Source: Parvularcula bermudensis HTCC2503
GTDB taxonomy: Bacteria; Pseudomonadota; Alphaproteobacteria; Caulobacterales; Parvularculaceae
DNA length: 64,000 nt
Direction of reading: 5' to 3'
Assembly (NCBI RefSeq): GCF_000152825.2
Contig: NC_014414.1
Coordinates: 1,860,001-1,924,000 of the forward strand
The notes under the pieces are model-generated. The model was not told where the DNA came from. It did no database searches and was given only the letters and a program-made list of their open reading frames with translations. The position numbers were made by a program, and so were the translations under genes. Shown here piece after piece: positions 17,964-37,399 of the stretch (position 1 is the first letter of the stretch; each line of letters starts with the position of its first letter).

Positions 17964-18008
17964 TTTTCTCTCAACACCTGACCCAAACGATCGATTAGGA
18001 GCCCTCCC

Positions 18009-18392
18009 ATGGCAGATATCAAAGCCCTCGCCGAACAAATCGTCGGCCTCACCCTCCTCGAAGCGAAAGAGCTTCAGGACCTTCTCAAAGACGAATACGG
18101 CATCGAGCCCGCCACCGGCGGCGGTGTCGTCATGGCCGGCCCGGTCGGCGGCGACGGCGGCGGCGATGCGGCCGAGGAGAAGACCGAATTCGATGTCATT
18201 CTGACCTCTGCCGGCGATAAGAAAATCAACGTCATCAAGGAAGTCCGCGGCATCACCGGCCTTGGCCTCAAGGAAGCCAAGGAATTGGTCGAAGGCGCGC
18301 CGAAGCCCGTCAAGGAAGGCGTGTCCAAGGACGAAGCCGAAGAGCTTAAGAAAAAGCTCGAAGAAGCCGGTGCCGGCGTCGAGCTGAAGTAA
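18009..18392 (+). CDS. rplL: Ribosomal protein L7/L12
   Basis: A 127-residue stalk protein that recruits elongation and release factors. The N-terminal dimerisation helices run to about residue 35 ([19 protein letters not shown]). A Gly-rich hinge follows (about 37-55), then the globular domain with [20 protein letters not shown] and the [21 protein letters not shown] helix. The start has AGGAG about 8 nt upstream. A terminator-like hairpin follows within 25 nt. Confidence 0.97.
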   Translation: MADIKALAEQIVGLTLLEAKELQDLLKDEYGIEPATGGGVVMAGPVGGDGGGDAAEEKTEFDVILTSAGDKKINVIKEVRGITGLGLKEAKELVEGAPKPVKEGVSKDEAEELKKKLEEAGAGVELK

Positions 18393-18415
18393 ACACCCTC
18401 TCGTTTGGAGGTGGG

Positions 18416-18448
18416 GCCGCCGTCGGCGTTTCCGGCGGCGGCCTTTTC
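18416..18448 (+). terminator. Terminator/attenuator between rplL and rpoB
   Basis: GGCCGCCG (18416-18423) pairs perfectly with CGGCGGCC (18437-18444), with further GC pairing inside, followed directly by TTTT. It lies 24 nt after the rplL stop. In E. coli an attenuator at this place keeps ribosomal stalk output above RNA polymerase output; the same role here is inferred. Confidence 0.7.
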
Positions 18449-18797
18449 TTGTCTCGGATCGGGGAAAACCGATGGGGCCTTGAGGGGGGCGTCAAGCCCT
18501 GACCTCCGGTCGAAAATCGGATAAGGAATGGGAACGGTGCTGACGGCCGAGATTTGCGTCTTTTTCCTTAACGCCCCCCTTGCCAAGGGGGACGCCAAAG
18601 CGTATTGGCACAGCCCCCGGGGTCGGCCGCCCGGGCCAGGCTGGCACGTGCAAAATATTTTCGTAGCGAACACCTAAATTTTGGCGACGCGGTTGCCGCG
18701 CTCATCCACCGATTTGCGGATGTGAGAGCGCGGCGTTCGTATTGGCGCGCGGTGGTCCGTGTGAACCAATGACGTGTTGCGAGGGAAAGGACTGTAG
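18449..18797 (+). other. Gene-free rplL-rpoB spacer
   Basis: After the attenuator, about 350 nt lead to rpoB without a supportable gene. The only clear structure is a hairpin, CCCCCTT/AAGGGGG with a 3-nt loop (18575-18591), lacking a T-run. A TGGCACG near 18650 is not followed by a correctly placed GC element, so I do not call a sigma-54 promoter. A rpoBC promoter may be here, but I cannot place it. Confidence 0.4.
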
Positions 18798-22883
<4,086 letters not shown>

Positions 22884-22970
22884 GGGCGCCCCGGCGCCCC
22901 GCCATGCCGCCCGCGACGGGGGGACGGCCTTGATGTCATCTCCCCTCGCGGACTGCCCTCATCATTCTGC

Positions 22971-27234
<4,264 letters not shown>

Positions 27235-27275
27235 GGCGCACTCGGTCAGCCGCGACAGTCGACCATCAACCATCA

Positions 27276-27309
27276 CCCCCGCGCCTCTCCTCAGAGGTGC
27301 GGGGGTTTT
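27276..27309 (+). terminator. Rho-independent terminator after rpoC
   Basis: CCCCCGCGCCTCT (27276-27288) pairs with AGAGGTGCGGGGG (27293-27305), 12 of 13 positions Watson-Crick with one central mismatch, a 4-nt loop, and TTTT after it. It closes the rplJL-rpoBC unit and isolates it from the acetyltransferase gene. Confidence 0.85.
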
Positions 27310-27479
27310 GATTCTCAGGCGACAAGCAGCGACGCTGGGGCGGAGGGATACCCTTCTGCAGCCCGTTAGCCGGAGCGCCTCTCGCCGCTCTTATGAACTC
27401 CCCCGATGCGGTCGATGACGGCGAGTTAAGTCTCATATGCGACAGTGCGCGTAGTCGAGGTCCCTAGGGGGAAGTGATT

Positions 27480-28604
27480 TTGACCATTACGGTGCGGATG
27501 ATATCAAAGGCTGAGATCACGCCCTCGCTTCGCGGGGCTTGGCGGGATCTTGCCGACAAGGCGCTGTGGCCGAATCCCTTTTTCCGTCCGGGGATGTTGG
27601 AAGCCGCGCTCATCCACCTCGATCCGACCGGTACTGTCCATTTGCTTGTCGTCGAAGAGGGGGGCGAATGGCTCGCGCTGATGCCGGTGCGGCGACGTCG
27701 GGGAATCGCGAAATTGCCCCTCGCCTATCTTAAGATTTGGCAGCCCCCCCATATGTATAATGGGACACCCCTGGTCCGTCGCGGGGCGCTCAAGCCGGTG
27801 CGAAGCGCGCTGGCCGCTTGGCTTGACGGTCGGCCCCTGGGGGCCCGTTTCTTCAGATTGACCGCGGTAACGGAGGAAGTGGCCGCCGCATGGGCGCATT
27901 TGGGGGGCAGTCCGCGCACTTACGTCCAACAACGCGTCCGTTGCCGGGCGTGCCTTGTGCCCGGCACCACCTTCGATGACCATTTAAGCGCGCGCTATTC
28001 CGGGAAGAAACGCAAGCAGTTCCGCCGTCTTGCTAAACGATTGGGGGAGGAGGGGGAGATGCGGTTCGATGAGGGGCCGCCCACCCCGGCGCTCATCGAG
28101 ACCTATCTCACCCTGGAGGCGGCGGGCTGGAAGGGCGTCAAGAGTGAGGGGCACGCCTTGTTGAGCGATCCCAACGAGGCCGCCTTTTTTCGGGCGGCCA
28201 TGGCGACAGCGGAGGAGGGGACAAGCGTCCTCACCCTGCGCCTTTCGGGGGCGCCCATCGCTCTTCTGATCATCCTGCGCCATGGCGGCGGCTGGAGCTT
28301 GTTTAAAACGACCTATGACGAAGCGTATGGTCCCTATTCACCCGGGGTCCAGCTCCTCCTCGAAGCCACCAGACGCTTCCTTATCGCAGGGGACGCGGGG
28401 GAAGGGGACCTTTACGATTCCTGTGCAAAACCAGACCACACCGTCATGAATGGAATGTGGGAGCAGCGCTTGGTCGTGATGGATCTCGAAATGTCGACTG
28501 GGGCGGTCATCGACCGGATGGCGCTCGCCTTGGCGGCCCAGCTGGGGGCGATGCGCCATCGCCTCACGACCATGATAAAGAAGCGGACCCATGGACTCCC
28601 CTGA
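27480..28604 (+). CDS. FemAB/BioF2-like GNAT acetyltransferase
   Basis: A 374-residue cytoplasmic protein. The middle and C-terminal parts (YSGKKRKQFRRLAKRLGE near 180; ALIILRHGGGWSLFKTTYDEAYGPYSPGVQLLLEA near 270-300) match the BioF2-like acetyltransferase group, a GNAT fold close to FemAB aminoacyl-tRNA-dependent ligases. Substrate unknown. TTG 27480 is preferred because AGGGGGA lies 7 nt upstream; GTG 27474 has almost no spacing. The last 14 nt overlap the cupin gene, implying coupled translation. The pair separates rpoC from rpsL. No promoter is evident in the 170 nt upstream. Confidence 0.75.
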   Translation: MTITVRMISKAEITPSLRGAWRDLADKALWPNPFFRPGMLEAALIHLDPTGTVHLLVVEEGGEWLALMPVRRRRGIAKLPLAYLKIWQPPHMYNGTPLVRRGALKPVRSALAAWLDGRPLGARFFRLTAVTEEVAAAWAHLGGSPRTYVQQRVRCRACLVPGTTFDDHLSARYSGKKRKQFRRLAKRLGEEGEMRFDEGPPTPALIETYLTLEAAGWKGVKSEGHALLSDPNEAAFFRAAMATAEEGTSVLTLRLSGAPIALLIILRHGGGWSLFKTTYDEAYGPYSPGVQLLLEATRRFLIAGDAGEGDLYDSCAKPDHTVMNGMWEQRLVVMDLEMSTGAVIDRMALALAAQLGAMRHRLTTMIKKRTHGLP

Positions 28605-29424
28605 TCTTGATCTCCTCGCGGCGGCTTATCCCGACCGCCATGCAACCTTTCCCGTGTCCCTTACCCATGGGGCGTTGACGCGGTCGGCCCTGGCTGATCT
28701 CGCCGAGGCCCTGCCTGCGGAACTGGTGGAATATAATAGTGGGGCTCTGCCTGTTGCGGTGGACCCGCAGGCTGTCGCTCCCGTGCCCATGACGGCGCGC
28801 GAGGCGATCATGGCAATGGACTCTCACAATCTGTGGATGACGTTGCGGAATATCGAACGCGATGCGACGTATCGGGCTTTATTGGAAGAGACGCTGGCAG
28901 GATTTGCGGCTGTGGCGGCGCCGTCCACCGGGCCGATGATGGATCGCCAAGGCTTCGTCTTCCTGTCCTCGCCGGGGGCGACCACCCCGTTCCATATCGA
29001 CGAAGAGCACAATGTGCTGATCCAGATCGACGGTCATAAGGAAATGACGATCTTCTCCCCGGCGGATCGGGCGGTTGTCCCCCAAGAGGCTTTAGAAGAC
29101 TTCCACAGCGGGGGACATCGCAATCAACCCCTGCCGGAGGCCCTGGCCGCTCGGGGGGAGACGATCACCCTGACCCCGGGACAGGCGGTCTATGTGCCCC
29201 CGCTTGCTCCTCATTTCGTCAAGGTGACGGGGGAGACGCCCTCATTATCGTTGAGCGTGACCTGGCGCTCGGCGGCATCGCGTCGCGCCTGTTACCTTCA
29301 CCAAATTAATCATACGCTCCGACGGTACGGTGCCCGTCCCCGCTTTCCCGGCGTCGCCCCGATAACGGACCAGTTGAAGATCTGGGGCGCTTCCGCAACG
29401 GCGCGCCTGACGGGCCGCTGGTAA
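28591..29424 (+). CDS. JmjC-like cupin (cupin_8), probable Fe(II)/2-oxoglutarate oxygenase
   Basis: A 277-residue protein with an apparently complete oxygenase site. The HxD pair is His135 and Asp137 in TTPFHIDEEHN, the likely 2-oxoglutarate-binding Lys150 is in HKEMTIFSP, and the distal His208 is in VPPLAPHFVKV. Related cupin_8/FIH-like proteins hydroxylate protein side chains, including ribosomal proteins in the YcfD and NO66 groups. The substrate here is unknown; the preceding acetyltransferase, overlapping by 14 nt, is the natural partner. ATG 28591 lies inside that gene. rpsL follows 320 nt later. Confidence 0.75.
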   Translation: MDSPDLDLLAAAYPDRHATFPVSLTHGALTRSALADLAEALPAELVEYNSGALPVAVDPQAVAPVPMTAREAIMAMDSHNLWMTLRNIERDATYRALLEETLAGFAAVAAPSTGPMMDRQGFVFLSSPGATTPFHIDEEHNVLIQIDGHKEMTIFSPADRAVVPQEALEDFHSGGHRNQPLPEALAARGETITLTPGQAVYVPPLAPHFVKVTGETPSLSLSVTWRSAASRRACYLHQINHTLRRYGARPRFPGVAPITDQLKIWGASATARLTGRW

Positions 29425-29696
29425 GCCCTCAAGCGGCGAACGGCGGACCGGGGCAAGCCCCTTGAAATGGATCCCCGGGGCGTGCCGACGGTCCGGCGCT
29501 TTCGGGGAAAAGGACGTCCCTTTACGCTTGACTAAGAGGTGGGTGAGCTGTAGCCCGCCGCTTCTGCCAATGGAGTGCAGTCGGCGCAGGCATCTTGCCT
29601 CCCCCCGAAACGGCTCCGGCACGACGGACATAATTTGTTGATAAGATGCGGTTGTCTTCACCCCGCGCGAAGGCTTCCACATCTTTTTGGGTACGT
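29425..29696 (+). other. Gene-free region upstream of rpsL
   Basis: About 270 nt with no gene I can support. TTGACT at 29528 followed 17 nt later by TAGCCC is the nearest thing to a promoter for the str cluster, but the -10 is poor. I see no terminator for the cupin gene. The last 50 nt before rpsL carry a short ORF and hairpin, listed separately. Confidence 0.3.
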
Positions 29697-29744
29697 ATGT
29701 CCGTCGTGGTAGGCGATGCCGAATTTTTGACCGACGGAACATAA
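29697..29744 (+). promoter_or_regulatory. Upstream 15-codon ORF and hairpin abutting rpsL
   Basis: ATG 29697 opens a 15-codon frame (MSVVVGDAEFLTDGT) whose TAA at 29742-29744 touches the rpsL ATG at 29745. Across it, TCCGTCG (29700-29706) can pair perfectly with CGACGGA (29732-29738), covering the likely GGA Shine-Dalgarno of rpsL. Translation of the short frame would open this stem. Coupling or autoregulation is my inference; the Shine-Dalgarno of the short frame is weak. Confidence 0.3.
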
Positions 29745-30116
29745 ATGCCGACGATTCAACAGCTGATCCGCAAGCCGCGCAAGCCGAAGCGGAAGATCAA
29801 CAAAGTCCCTCATCTGCAGGGCAACCCCCAAAAACGCGGGGTGTGCACGCGCGTCTATACGACGACCCCGAAAAAGCCGAACTCGGCGCTTCGGAAGGTC
29901 GCAAAGGTGCGTCTGACCAATGGCTTTGAGGTTATCAGCTATATTCCCGGCGAGGGGCATAACCTCCAGGAGCACTCGGTGGTGCTGATCCGCGGCGGGC
30001 GGGTCAAGGACCTTCCTGGGGTGCGCTATCACATTCTTCGCGGCGTCCTTGATACCCAAGGGGTCAAGGATCGTAAGCAGCGGCGCTCGAAATACGGCGC
30101 CAAGCGGCCGAAATAA
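29745..30116 (+). CDS. rpsL: Ribosomal protein S12
   Basis: A 123-residue small-subunit decoding-centre protein. The streptomycin-relevant lysines are in [15 protein letters not shown] and near [11 protein letters not shown], both of wild-type sequence. Family length and both ends match. It opens the rpsL-rpsG-fusA-tuf group; rpsG follows after 14 nt. The start is preceded by GGA in a possible hairpin with a 15-codon ORF ending against it. Confidence 0.98.
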   Translation: MPTIQQLIRKPRKPKRKINKVPHLQGNPQKRGVCTRVYTTTPKKPNSALRKVAKVRLTNGFEVISYIPGEGHNLQEHSVVLIRGGRVKDLPGVRYHILRGVLDTQGVKDRKQRRSKYGAKRPK

Positions 30117-30130
30117 GGGAGGGCTGAACG

Positions 30131-30601
30131 ATGTCACGTCGCAGAAGAGCCGACAAACGTCCGGTCAACCCGGATCCGAAATTTCACGATCAAACCGTGT
30201 CCAAATTCATGAACTATCTCATGCTGGACGGGCGCAAGGCTGCGGCGGAAAAGATCGTCTACGGGGCGTTCGATCGCGTCGAAGAGCGTTTGAAGCGTCC
30301 GCCGCTCGAGCTCTTTCGCGAGGCGCTCGAGAATGTGACGCCTGCGGTCGAAGTGCGCTCTCGGCGTGTCGGCGGGGCAACCTACCAGGTGCCCGTCGAG
30401 GTGCGGCCGGATCGAAAGATCGCCCTTGCCATGCGCTGGTTGATTGCCGCCGCCCGGGCCCGTAACGAGGCGACGATGGTTGAGCGCCTCTCCGGTGAGC
30501 TGATGGATGCCAGTCAGAACCGGGGCGCTGCCGTCAAAAAGCGCGAAGACACTCATAAAATGGCGGACGCCAACCGAGCGTTTTCGCACTACCGTTGGTA
30601 A
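30131..30601 (+). CDS. rpsG: Ribosomal protein S7
   Basis: A 156-residue protein that nucleates folding of the 16S 3' major domain and in E. coli represses the str operon. It begins [18 protein letters not shown] and shows the conserved [19 protein letters not shown] block and the C-terminal [15 protein letters not shown]. Full length. A GGGAGGG Shine-Dalgarno precedes ATG 30131. fusA follows after 41 nt. Confidence 0.98.
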   Translation: MSRRRRADKRPVNPDPKFHDQTVSKFMNYLMLDGRKAAAEKIVYGAFDRVEERLKRPPLELFREALENVTPAVEVRSRRVGGATYQVPVEVRPDRKIALAMRWLIAAARARNEATMVERLSGELMDASQNRGAAVKKREDTHKMADANRAFSHYRW

Positions 30602-30642
30602 CCTAAGGATTTAAAAGGGGTTTTGCCCCTGGAAAGCATGAC

Positions 30643-32736
30643 ATGGCCCGCGATTATTCCATCGAGGACTACCGCAATTTCGGTATCATGGCGCATATTG
30701 ATGCCGGGAAAACCACGACGACGGAGCGGATCCTCTATTACACCGGCAAGTCCTACAAGATCGGCGAAGTCCATGACGGCGCCGCGACCATGGACTGGAT
30801 GGAGCAGGAGCAGGAACGCGGGATCACCATCACATCCGCGGCCACGACGACCTTCTGGCCTGGCCGGGATGGGAAAAAGCGTCGTCTGAATATTATCGAT
30901 ACGCCGGGCCACGTGGATTTCACCATTGAGGTTGAGCGGTCCTTGCGGGTTCTCGACGGGGCGGTGGCTTTGCTTGATGGCAATGCGGGGGTGGAGCCGC
31001 AAACCGAAACGGTGTGGCGTCAGGGCGATAAATACAACGTGCCCCGCATGTTCTTCGTCAACAAAATGGACAAGATCGGCGCCGATTTCTATGCCTCCGT
31101 CGAGTCGATCCACGACCGTTTGGCGGCGAAAACCGTTGTTCTGCAATTGCCCATCGGGATGGAGTCGGATTTCAAAGGGGTTGTCGATCTCATCGAGATG
31201 GATGCCATTGTCTGGAATGACGAGAGCCTTGGGGCCTCGTTCGAGCGGACGGAAATCCCCGACGATCTCAAGGATAAGGCGCAGGAATACCGCGATAAGC
31301 TCATCGAGACGGTCGTTGAGGTCGATGAAGCGGCGATGGAAGCCTATCTCGAGGGCGATGAGCCGGATAATGACAAGATCCGAGAGCTGATCCGCAAGGG
31401 GACGATCGCCGTTGAGTTCCATCCGGTGCTTTGCGGGACTGCGTTTAAGAACAAGGGTGTTCAGCCTCTGCTCGACGCGGTGGTGGACTTTTTGCCGAGC
31501 CCCCTCGACATTCCGGCGATCAAAGGTGTCGTGCCGGAGACCGATGAAGAGGTGACCCGTCCGGCCTCGGACGATCAGCCGCTGTCCATGCTGGCGTTCA
31601 AGATCATGAACGACCCGTTTGTGGGCACATTGACCTTCTGCCGGATTTATTCCGGCCATCTTGAGCAGGGGGGCTCGCTCCTCAACACGGTGAAGGGCAA
31701 AAAGGAACGTGTCGGCCGTATGTTGCTGATGCACTCAAACACCCAGGAAGAGATCAAAGAGGCGTTTGCCGGTGACATTGTCGCGATTGCGGGCCTTAAG
31801 GACACGACTACGGGGGATACGCTTTGCATCTCGACCAAGCCGGTCATTCTTGAGCGGATGGAGTTCCCTGAGCCTGTGATCGAGTTGGCGGTGGAGCCGA
31901 AGACCAAAGCCGACCAAGAGAAGATGGGGATCGCCCTTAATCGTCTTGCGGCAGAGGACCCGTCCTTCCGGGTGCAGACCGATGAGGAAAGCGGTCAGAC
32001 CATTATTAAGGGGATGGGTGAGCTTCACCTGGACATCCTGGTCGATCGGATGAAGCGGGAATTTAAGGTCGAGGCGAATGTCGGCGCCCCGCAGGTGGCC
32101 TATCGTGAGACGATCACCCGCGAGGCCAATATCGATTACACCCACAAAAAGCAGTCCGGCGGCTCTGGGCAATTTGCCCGCATCAAGATGAAGATCAAGC
32201 CGGGCGAGCCGGGGACGGGCTTTGTCTTCTCGAACTCGATTGTCGGCGGTTCTATTCCCAAGGAATACATTCCGGGTGTTGAAAAGGGGCTCGTCTCGGT
32301 GCAAGAGGCGGGACTTCTCGTCGGATTCCCCATTCTCGATTTCGAGGTGGATCTTTACGACGGGGCCTTCCACGACGTCGACTCGTCCGTTCTCGCTTTT
32401 GAGATCGCGGCGCGGGCGGCGATGCGGGAGAACAAATCCGAATTGGGCATGGCATTGCTCGAGCCGGTCATGAAAGTCGAAGTGGTCACGCCGGATGAAT
32501 ATACCGGTACGGTCATCGGCGATCTGAACTCCCGTCGTGGACAGATCCAGGGACAGGAGATCCGGGGGAACGCCACTGTCGTCAATGCGATGGTGCCGCT
32601 TGCCAATATGTTCGGGTACGTGAACAATCTGCGGTCGGCCACACAGGGTCGTGCGCAGTATACGATGCAATTCGACCATTACGAGCGGGTGCCGAATGCG
32701 GTGGCCGACGAGGTCAAAGCCAAGCTGGCGGGCTGA
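30643..32736 (+). CDS. fusA: Elongation factor G
   Basis: A 697-residue translocase GTPase. G1 is [11 protein letters not shown]2 is in the [12 protein letters not shown] switch, G3 is DTPGHVDF and G4 is NKMD. Domains II-V follow, with the domain IV segment near [14 protein letters not shown] and a C-terminal domain V ending in [12 protein letters not shown]. Length is normal. It lies between rpsG and tuf in the str cluster, 41 and 53 nt away. Confidence 0.98.
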   Translation: MARDYSIEDYRNFGIMAHIDAGKTTTTERILYYTGKSYKIGEVHDGAATMDWMEQEQERGITITSAATTTFWPGRDGKKRRLNIIDTPGHVDFTIEVERSLRVLDGAVALLDGNAGVEPQTETVWRQGDKYNVPRMFFVNKMDKIGADFYASVESIHDRLAAKTVVLQLPIGMESDFKGVVDLIEMDAIVWNDESLGASFERTEIPDDLKDKAQEYRDKLIETVVEVDEAAMEAYLEGDEPDNDKIRELIRKGTIAVEFHPVLCGTAFKNKGVQPLLDAVVDFLPSPLDIPAIKGVVPETDEEVTRPASDDQPLSMLAFKIMNDPFVGTLTFCRIYSGHLEQGGSLLNTVKGKKERVGRMLLMHSNTQEEIKEAFAGDIVAIAGLKDTTTGDTLCISTKPVILERMEFPEPVIELAVEPKTKADQEKMGIALNRLAAEDPSFRVQTDEESGQTIIKGMGELHLDILVDRMKREFKVEANVGAPQVAYRETITREANIDYTHKKQSGGSGQFARIKMKIKPGEPGTGFVFSNSIVGGSIPKEYIPGVEKGLVSVQEAGLLVGFPILDFEVDLYDGAFHDVDSSVLAFEIAARAAMRENKSELGMALLEPVMKVEVVTPDEYTGTVIGDLNSRRGQIQGQEIRGNATVVNAMVPLANMFGYVNNLRSATQGRAQYTMQFDHYERVPNAVADEVKAKLAG

Positions 32737-32789
32737 GCGCCCGTCCGCACTGAGTTCAACATTGTTCGTCAGATTACGGAGAGACGAGA

Positions 32790-33965
<1,176 letters not shown>

Positions 33966-33985
33966 ATTGAAGAGTGTAACCGGAA

Positions 33986-34014
33986 GGCGGGCCGCCGCGG
34001 CGTGGCCCGTCTTT
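33986..34014 (+). terminator. Weak terminator-like hairpin between tuf and rpsJ
   Basis: GGCGGGCC (33986-33993) pairs with GGCCCGTC (34004-34011) through 8 bp with one G-U, loop of 10 nt, then only TTT. It sits at the boundary between the str and S10 gene groups and may cause partial termination. Read-through is likely given the weak T-run. Confidence 0.4.
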
Positions 34015-34033
34015 CATTTCAGGACTGTCCGAC

Positions 34034-34345
34034 ATGCAACAAAATATCAGAATACGGCTCAAAGCATTTGACCATCGCGTGCTCGACAGTTCCGCCGTCG
34101 AGATCGTGAACACGGCCAAACGAACCGGCGCGCGGGTTCGTGGACCCATTCCGTTGCCGACTCATATTGATCGGTACACGGTGTTACGTTCGCCCCACGT
34201 GAACAAGAAGTCGCGTGAGCAATTCGAGATGCGCACTCACAAGCGCGTTTTGGACATTCTTGAGCCGACCCCGCAAACGATCGATGCGTTGATGAAACTC
34301 GATCTCTCCGCGGGTGTCGATGTCGAGATCAAGTTGGGAGCCTAA
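34034..34345 (+). CDS. rpsJ: Ribosomal protein S10
   Basis: A 103-residue small-subunit protein that also acts as NusE in antitermination. It shows [17 protein letters not shown] at the start and [20 protein letters not shown] in the loop. It is the first gene of the S10 cluster, 68 nt after tuf. rplC starts one base after its stop. Confidence 0.98.
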   Translation: MQQNIRIRLKAFDHRVLDSSAVEIVNTAKRTGARVRGPIPLPTHIDRYTVLRSPHVNKKSREQFEMRTHKRVLDILEPTPQTIDALMKLDLSAGVDVEIKLGA

Positions 34346-34346
34346 G

Positions 34347-35303
34347 ATGAGCGCTACGGGACAAACCCACCGGGTGTCGCCGGCCAAGCTCGGTCGGCCC
34401 AACCACAATCCTCAGCCTTTGCCCGCTCAGCGGCTTGGCGCGCGGACGGGGGTTATCGCCAAGAAACTTGGGATGACTCGTGTCTATACCGCTGAAGGTA
34501 CGCATGTGCCGTGCACGGTTGTCAGCCTTGAAAACTGTCAAGTGGTCAGTCACCGGACAGAAGAGCGTGATGGCTATTCGGCGCTGCAGCTTGGGGCTGG
34601 TGAGTATCTGAATCGCAAAGGCGAGGCGAAGCTGGGACGCGTCAGCAAGGCGGCACGCGGGCATTTCGCGAAGGCGAATGTCACACCGAAGCGGAAGCTC
34701 GCTGAATTCCGTGTCGAGACGGACTATCTTATCGAGATTGGCGCCAGTCTGACGGCTGAACATTATGTCCCCGGTCAACGGGTGGACGTCGTCGGCACGT
34801 CGATCGGTAAGGGCTTTGCGGGCGGCATGAAGCGGCACAATTTCGGCGGGCTTCGCGCCTCCCACGGGGTGTCGATCAGCCACCGATCGCATGGCTCCAC
34901 TGGACAGTGTCAGGACCCTGGCAAGGTCTTTAAGGGCAAGAAGATGGCTGGCCATATGGGCGATGTCCGGGTCACCACGCAAAATCTCGAAGTGATCCGA
35001 ACCGATGTTGCCCGCGGGCTTATTCTCCTCAAGGGCGCCGTTCCCGGGTCGAAGGGCTCCTGGATTCTGATCCGCGACGCGGTGAAGAGAGTACGGCCGG
35101 AAGAGGCGCCGATGCCCGGTGCTTTCGTCGAGGCCGGCGAGGACATCGAGGCAGAAGAGCCTGAAAGCACGCTGGCCGAAGCTGGGGAGAAAACCCCCGT
35201 CGGCGCCCACGGCGTCGAAGTGCCGGCGGACGCGGCCGGTGACGACGCGGCGGGCAATGATGGTCAGCAGGCTGATGATGCCCCCGAAGGAGGGAAGGAA
35301 TAA
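34347..35303 (+). CDS. rplC: Ribosomal protein L3, extended at both ends
   Basis: An early-assembly large-subunit protein lying at the exit tunnel and peptidyl-transferase region. The L3 core starts at [15 protein letters not shown] (about residue 32) and includes [15 protein letters not shown] and [16 protein letters not shown]. At 318 residues it is far longer than the usual 205-240. About 31 residues precede the core, and an acidic Ala/Glu/Asp-rich tail of about 75 follows it. The start has GGGAG 7 nt upstream, and no in-frame ATG lies at the core start, so the N-extension appears real. It overlaps rplD by one base. Confidence 0.95.
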   Translation: MSATGQTHRVSPAKLGRPNHNPQPLPAQRLGARTGVIAKKLGMTRVYTAEGTHVPCTVVSLENCQVVSHRTEERDGYSALQLGAGEYLNRKGEAKLGRVSKAARGHFAKANVTPKRKLAEFRVETDYLIEIGASLTAEHYVPGQRVDVVGTSIGKGFAGGMKRHNFGGLRASHGVSISHRSHGSTGQCQDPGKVFKGKKMAGHMGDVRVTTQNLEVIRTDVARGLILLKGAVPGSKGSWILIRDAVKRVRPEEAPMPGAFVEAGEDIEAEEPESTLAEAGEKTPVGAHGVEVPADAAGDDAAGNDGQQADDAPEGGKE

Positions 35304-35965
35304 TGCAGATCGACGTTTTGACCCTCGATGCGTCGAAGGCCGGCGATCTCGATCTCCGGGACGATATTTTCGGGCTCGAGCCGCGGGCGGATATTTTGCA
35401 TCGCTATGTCGTTTGGCAACAGGCCAAACGGCAGCAAGGGACGCATAAGGCCAAAGAGCGTGGAGAAGTTACCGGCACAACGAAGAAATTCGTTCGGCAA
35501 AAAGGCTCCGGCGGCGCCCGTCACGGGAATAGGAAGGCCCCGCAATTCGTTGGGGGCGGCAAAGCCCATGGTCCGCGGGTACGCAGCCACGCCCATGATC
35601 TGCCGAAGAAAGTGCGTCGCTTGGCGTTGCGTCACGCCCTCTCGGCGAAACAGGGCGCGGCGGAGCTGATCATTATCGATGAAGCTACTGTTGCCGATGT
35701 GAAAACCAAGGTGCTGGCCGAAAAGCTTCAAAAGCTTGGTGTTCGGAACTCACTCGTGATCGATCAGTCTGTGGATGAAGGATTTGCCCGCGCGGCGCGT
35801 AACCTCGACGGAGTCGATGTGCTGCCGGTGATTGGGGCGAATGTGTACGATATTCTGCGGCACGACAAATTGATCCTGACCCGGGCGGCGGTCGAGGGGC
35901 TGTATGCGCGTCTCGATGGATCGGCGGCCGTTCAGTCGGCGGCGCAAGAAGAGGCGGCTGAGTGA
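35303..35965 (+). CDS. rplD: Ribosomal protein L4
   Basis: A 220-residue tunnel-lining protein, and in E. coli the repressor of the S10 operon. The loop segment [25 protein letters not shown] is present, with the globular domain after it. Its ATG shares the A of the rplC stop (TAATG) and its TGA overlaps the rplW ATG, so the three are translationally chained. The C-terminus has a short Ala/Glu tail. Confidence 0.97.
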   Translation: MQIDVLTLDASKAGDLDLRDDIFGLEPRADILHRYVVWQQAKRQQGTHKAKERGEVTGTTKKFVRQKGSGGARHGNRKAPQFVGGGKAHGPRVRSHAHDLPKKVRRLALRHALSAKQGAAELIIIDEATVADVKTKVLAEKLQKLGVRNSLVIDQSVDEGFARAARNLDGVDVLPVIGANVYDILRHDKLILTRAAVEGLYARLDGSAAVQSAAQEEAAE

Positions 35966-36270
35966 TGGCGGATATTAAGGAACAACATTACGACACGATC
36001 GTGTCCCCGGTGATCACGGAAAAGTCGACGATTGCCGCTGAGCACGATCAGATTGTTTTCCGTGTCGCACGGGCGGCCACGAAGCCTCAAATCAAAGAGG
36101 CGATCGAAGCGCTGTTTGATGTGAAGGTGAAGGCCGTGAACACCCTTGTCACCAAAGGCAAGAACAAGCGGTTTCGCGGTCGTCCCTACACGCGGTCCGA
36201 CGTCAAAAAGGCCGTCGTGACCCTTGAGGCCGGCCACTCGATCGACGTCACCACCGGATTGGGGAGGTAG
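35965..36270 (+). CDS. rplW: Ribosomal protein L23
   Basis: A 101-residue tunnel-exit protein that docks SRP and trigger factor. It shows [11 protein letters not shown] near the start and [22 protein letters not shown] 35965 overlaps the rplD TGA; a GTG at 35962 is in frame but less likely. rplB begins 6 nt after the stop. Confidence 0.97.
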   Translation: MADIKEQHYDTIVSPVITEKSTIAAEHDQIVFRVARAATKPQIKEAIEALFDVKVKAVNTLVTKGKNKRFRGRPYTRSDVKKAVVTLEAGHSIDVTTGLGR

Positions 36271-36276
36271 GACGCC

Positions 36277-37116
36277 ATGGCTTTGAAAACATATAATCCC
36301 ACCTCGCCGGCGCGGCGCCAATTGGTGACCGTTGATCGCGCCGACCTCCATAAGGGGCGCCCGGAGAAGTCCTTGACCCAGGGGCTCACTAAAAGTGGTG
36401 GGCGGAACAATACCGGTCGGATTACGGCGCGACGCATCGGCGGCGGGGCGAAGCGGCTCTATCGGATCATCGATTTCAAACGGAATCGGAGCGATGCCAT
36501 CGCTGAGGTCAAGCGGATCGAATATGATCCCAACCGGACGGCGTTCATTGCGCTGATTGAATATGGTGATGGTGTTAAGGCGTATATCCTCGCCCCCCAA
36601 CGGTTGACGGTCGGGGACAAGGTCGTTTCGAGCGAGCGGGCGGATATCAAGCCCGGCAACGCCATGCCTTTGCGCAACATGCCGCCCGGCACGATTGTCC
36701 ACAATGTCGAGCTGAAGCCCGGCAGAGGGGGACAGATGGCGCGTTCGGCCGGTGCCTATGCGCAACTCGTGGGGCGTGATGGCGACTATGTGCAGCTTCG
36801 GCTGAAATCCGGCGAAGTGCGTCGGGTTCACGGGACCTGCCTGGCGACGGTCGGGGCGGTTTCCAATCCCGATCACGCAAACCGCAATCTTGGCAAGGCC
36901 GGGGCGACCCGCCTTAAGGGCAAACGCCCCGCGGTCCGCGGCGTCGCCATGAACCCGATCGATCACCCCCATGGGGGCGGAGAAGGTCGGACTTCCGGCG
37001 GTCGTCACCCTGTTTCGCCATGGGGGCAGCCCACCAAGGGCAAGCGCACCCGGAGTAACAAGAAGACCGATAAGATGATCATCCGTTCGCGTCATGCGAA
37101 GAAGAAGGGACGCTGA
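36277..37116 (+). CDS. rplB: Ribosomal protein L2
   Basis: A 279-residue protein needed for subunit association and peptidyl-transferase assembly. The conserved C-terminal [20 protein letters not shown], with the functionally important His, is intact, as are [19 protein letters not shown] and the central SH3/OB barrels. Normal length. rpsS starts 2 nt after the stop. Confidence 0.98.
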   Translation: MALKTYNPTSPARRQLVTVDRADLHKGRPEKSLTQGLTKSGGRNNTGRITARRIGGGAKRLYRIIDFKRNRSDAIAEVKRIEYDPNRTAFIALIEYGDGVKAYILAPQRLTVGDKVVSSERADIKPGNAMPLRNMPPGTIVHNVELKPGRGGQMARSAGAYAQLVGRDGDYVQLRLKSGEVRRVHGTCLATVGAVSNPDHANRNLGKAGATRLKGKRPAVRGVAMNPIDHPHGGGEGRTSGGRHPVSPWGQPTKGKRTRSNKKTDKMIIRSRHAKKKGR

Positions 37117-37118
37117 GG

Positions 37119-37397
37119 ATGCCCAGAGCAGTTTGGAAAGGCCCGTTTGTCGATCGCTATCTGTTGAAGAAAGCGTCGGACGCGCAAGATGGCAGTCACA
37201 AGGGGGGGATCAAAACCTGGTCTCGCCGCTCGACGATCCTGCCGCAATTCGTCGGCCTCACCTTCAATGTCTATAACGGGCAGAAATTCATTCCCGTGCA
37301 TGTGACCGAGGATATGGTCGGTCACAAGCTGGGCGAGTTTTCTCCCACCCGGACCTATTACGGTCATGGGGCGGACAAGAAAGCGAAGCGGAAATAA
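37119..37397 (+). CDS. rpsS: Ribosomal protein S19
   Basis: A 92-residue head protein of the small subunit, bound near S13. It begins [18 protein letters not shown] and has [15 protein letters not shown] and the C-terminal [13 protein letters not shown]. It is tightly packed between rplB and rplV, with 2 nt on each side. Confidence 0.98.
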   Translation: MPRAVWKGPFVDRYLLKKASDAQDGSHKGGIKTWSRRSTILPQFVGLTFNVYNGQKFIPVHVTEDMVGHKLGEFSPTRTYYGHGADKKAKRK

Positions 37398-37399
37398 CC

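Noticed and set aside
18640-18665. Sigma-54-like TGGCACG upstream of rpoB
   Set aside because: The -12 GC element is not at the required distance; the following bases are TGCAAAATATTTT without a TTGC at the right spacing.
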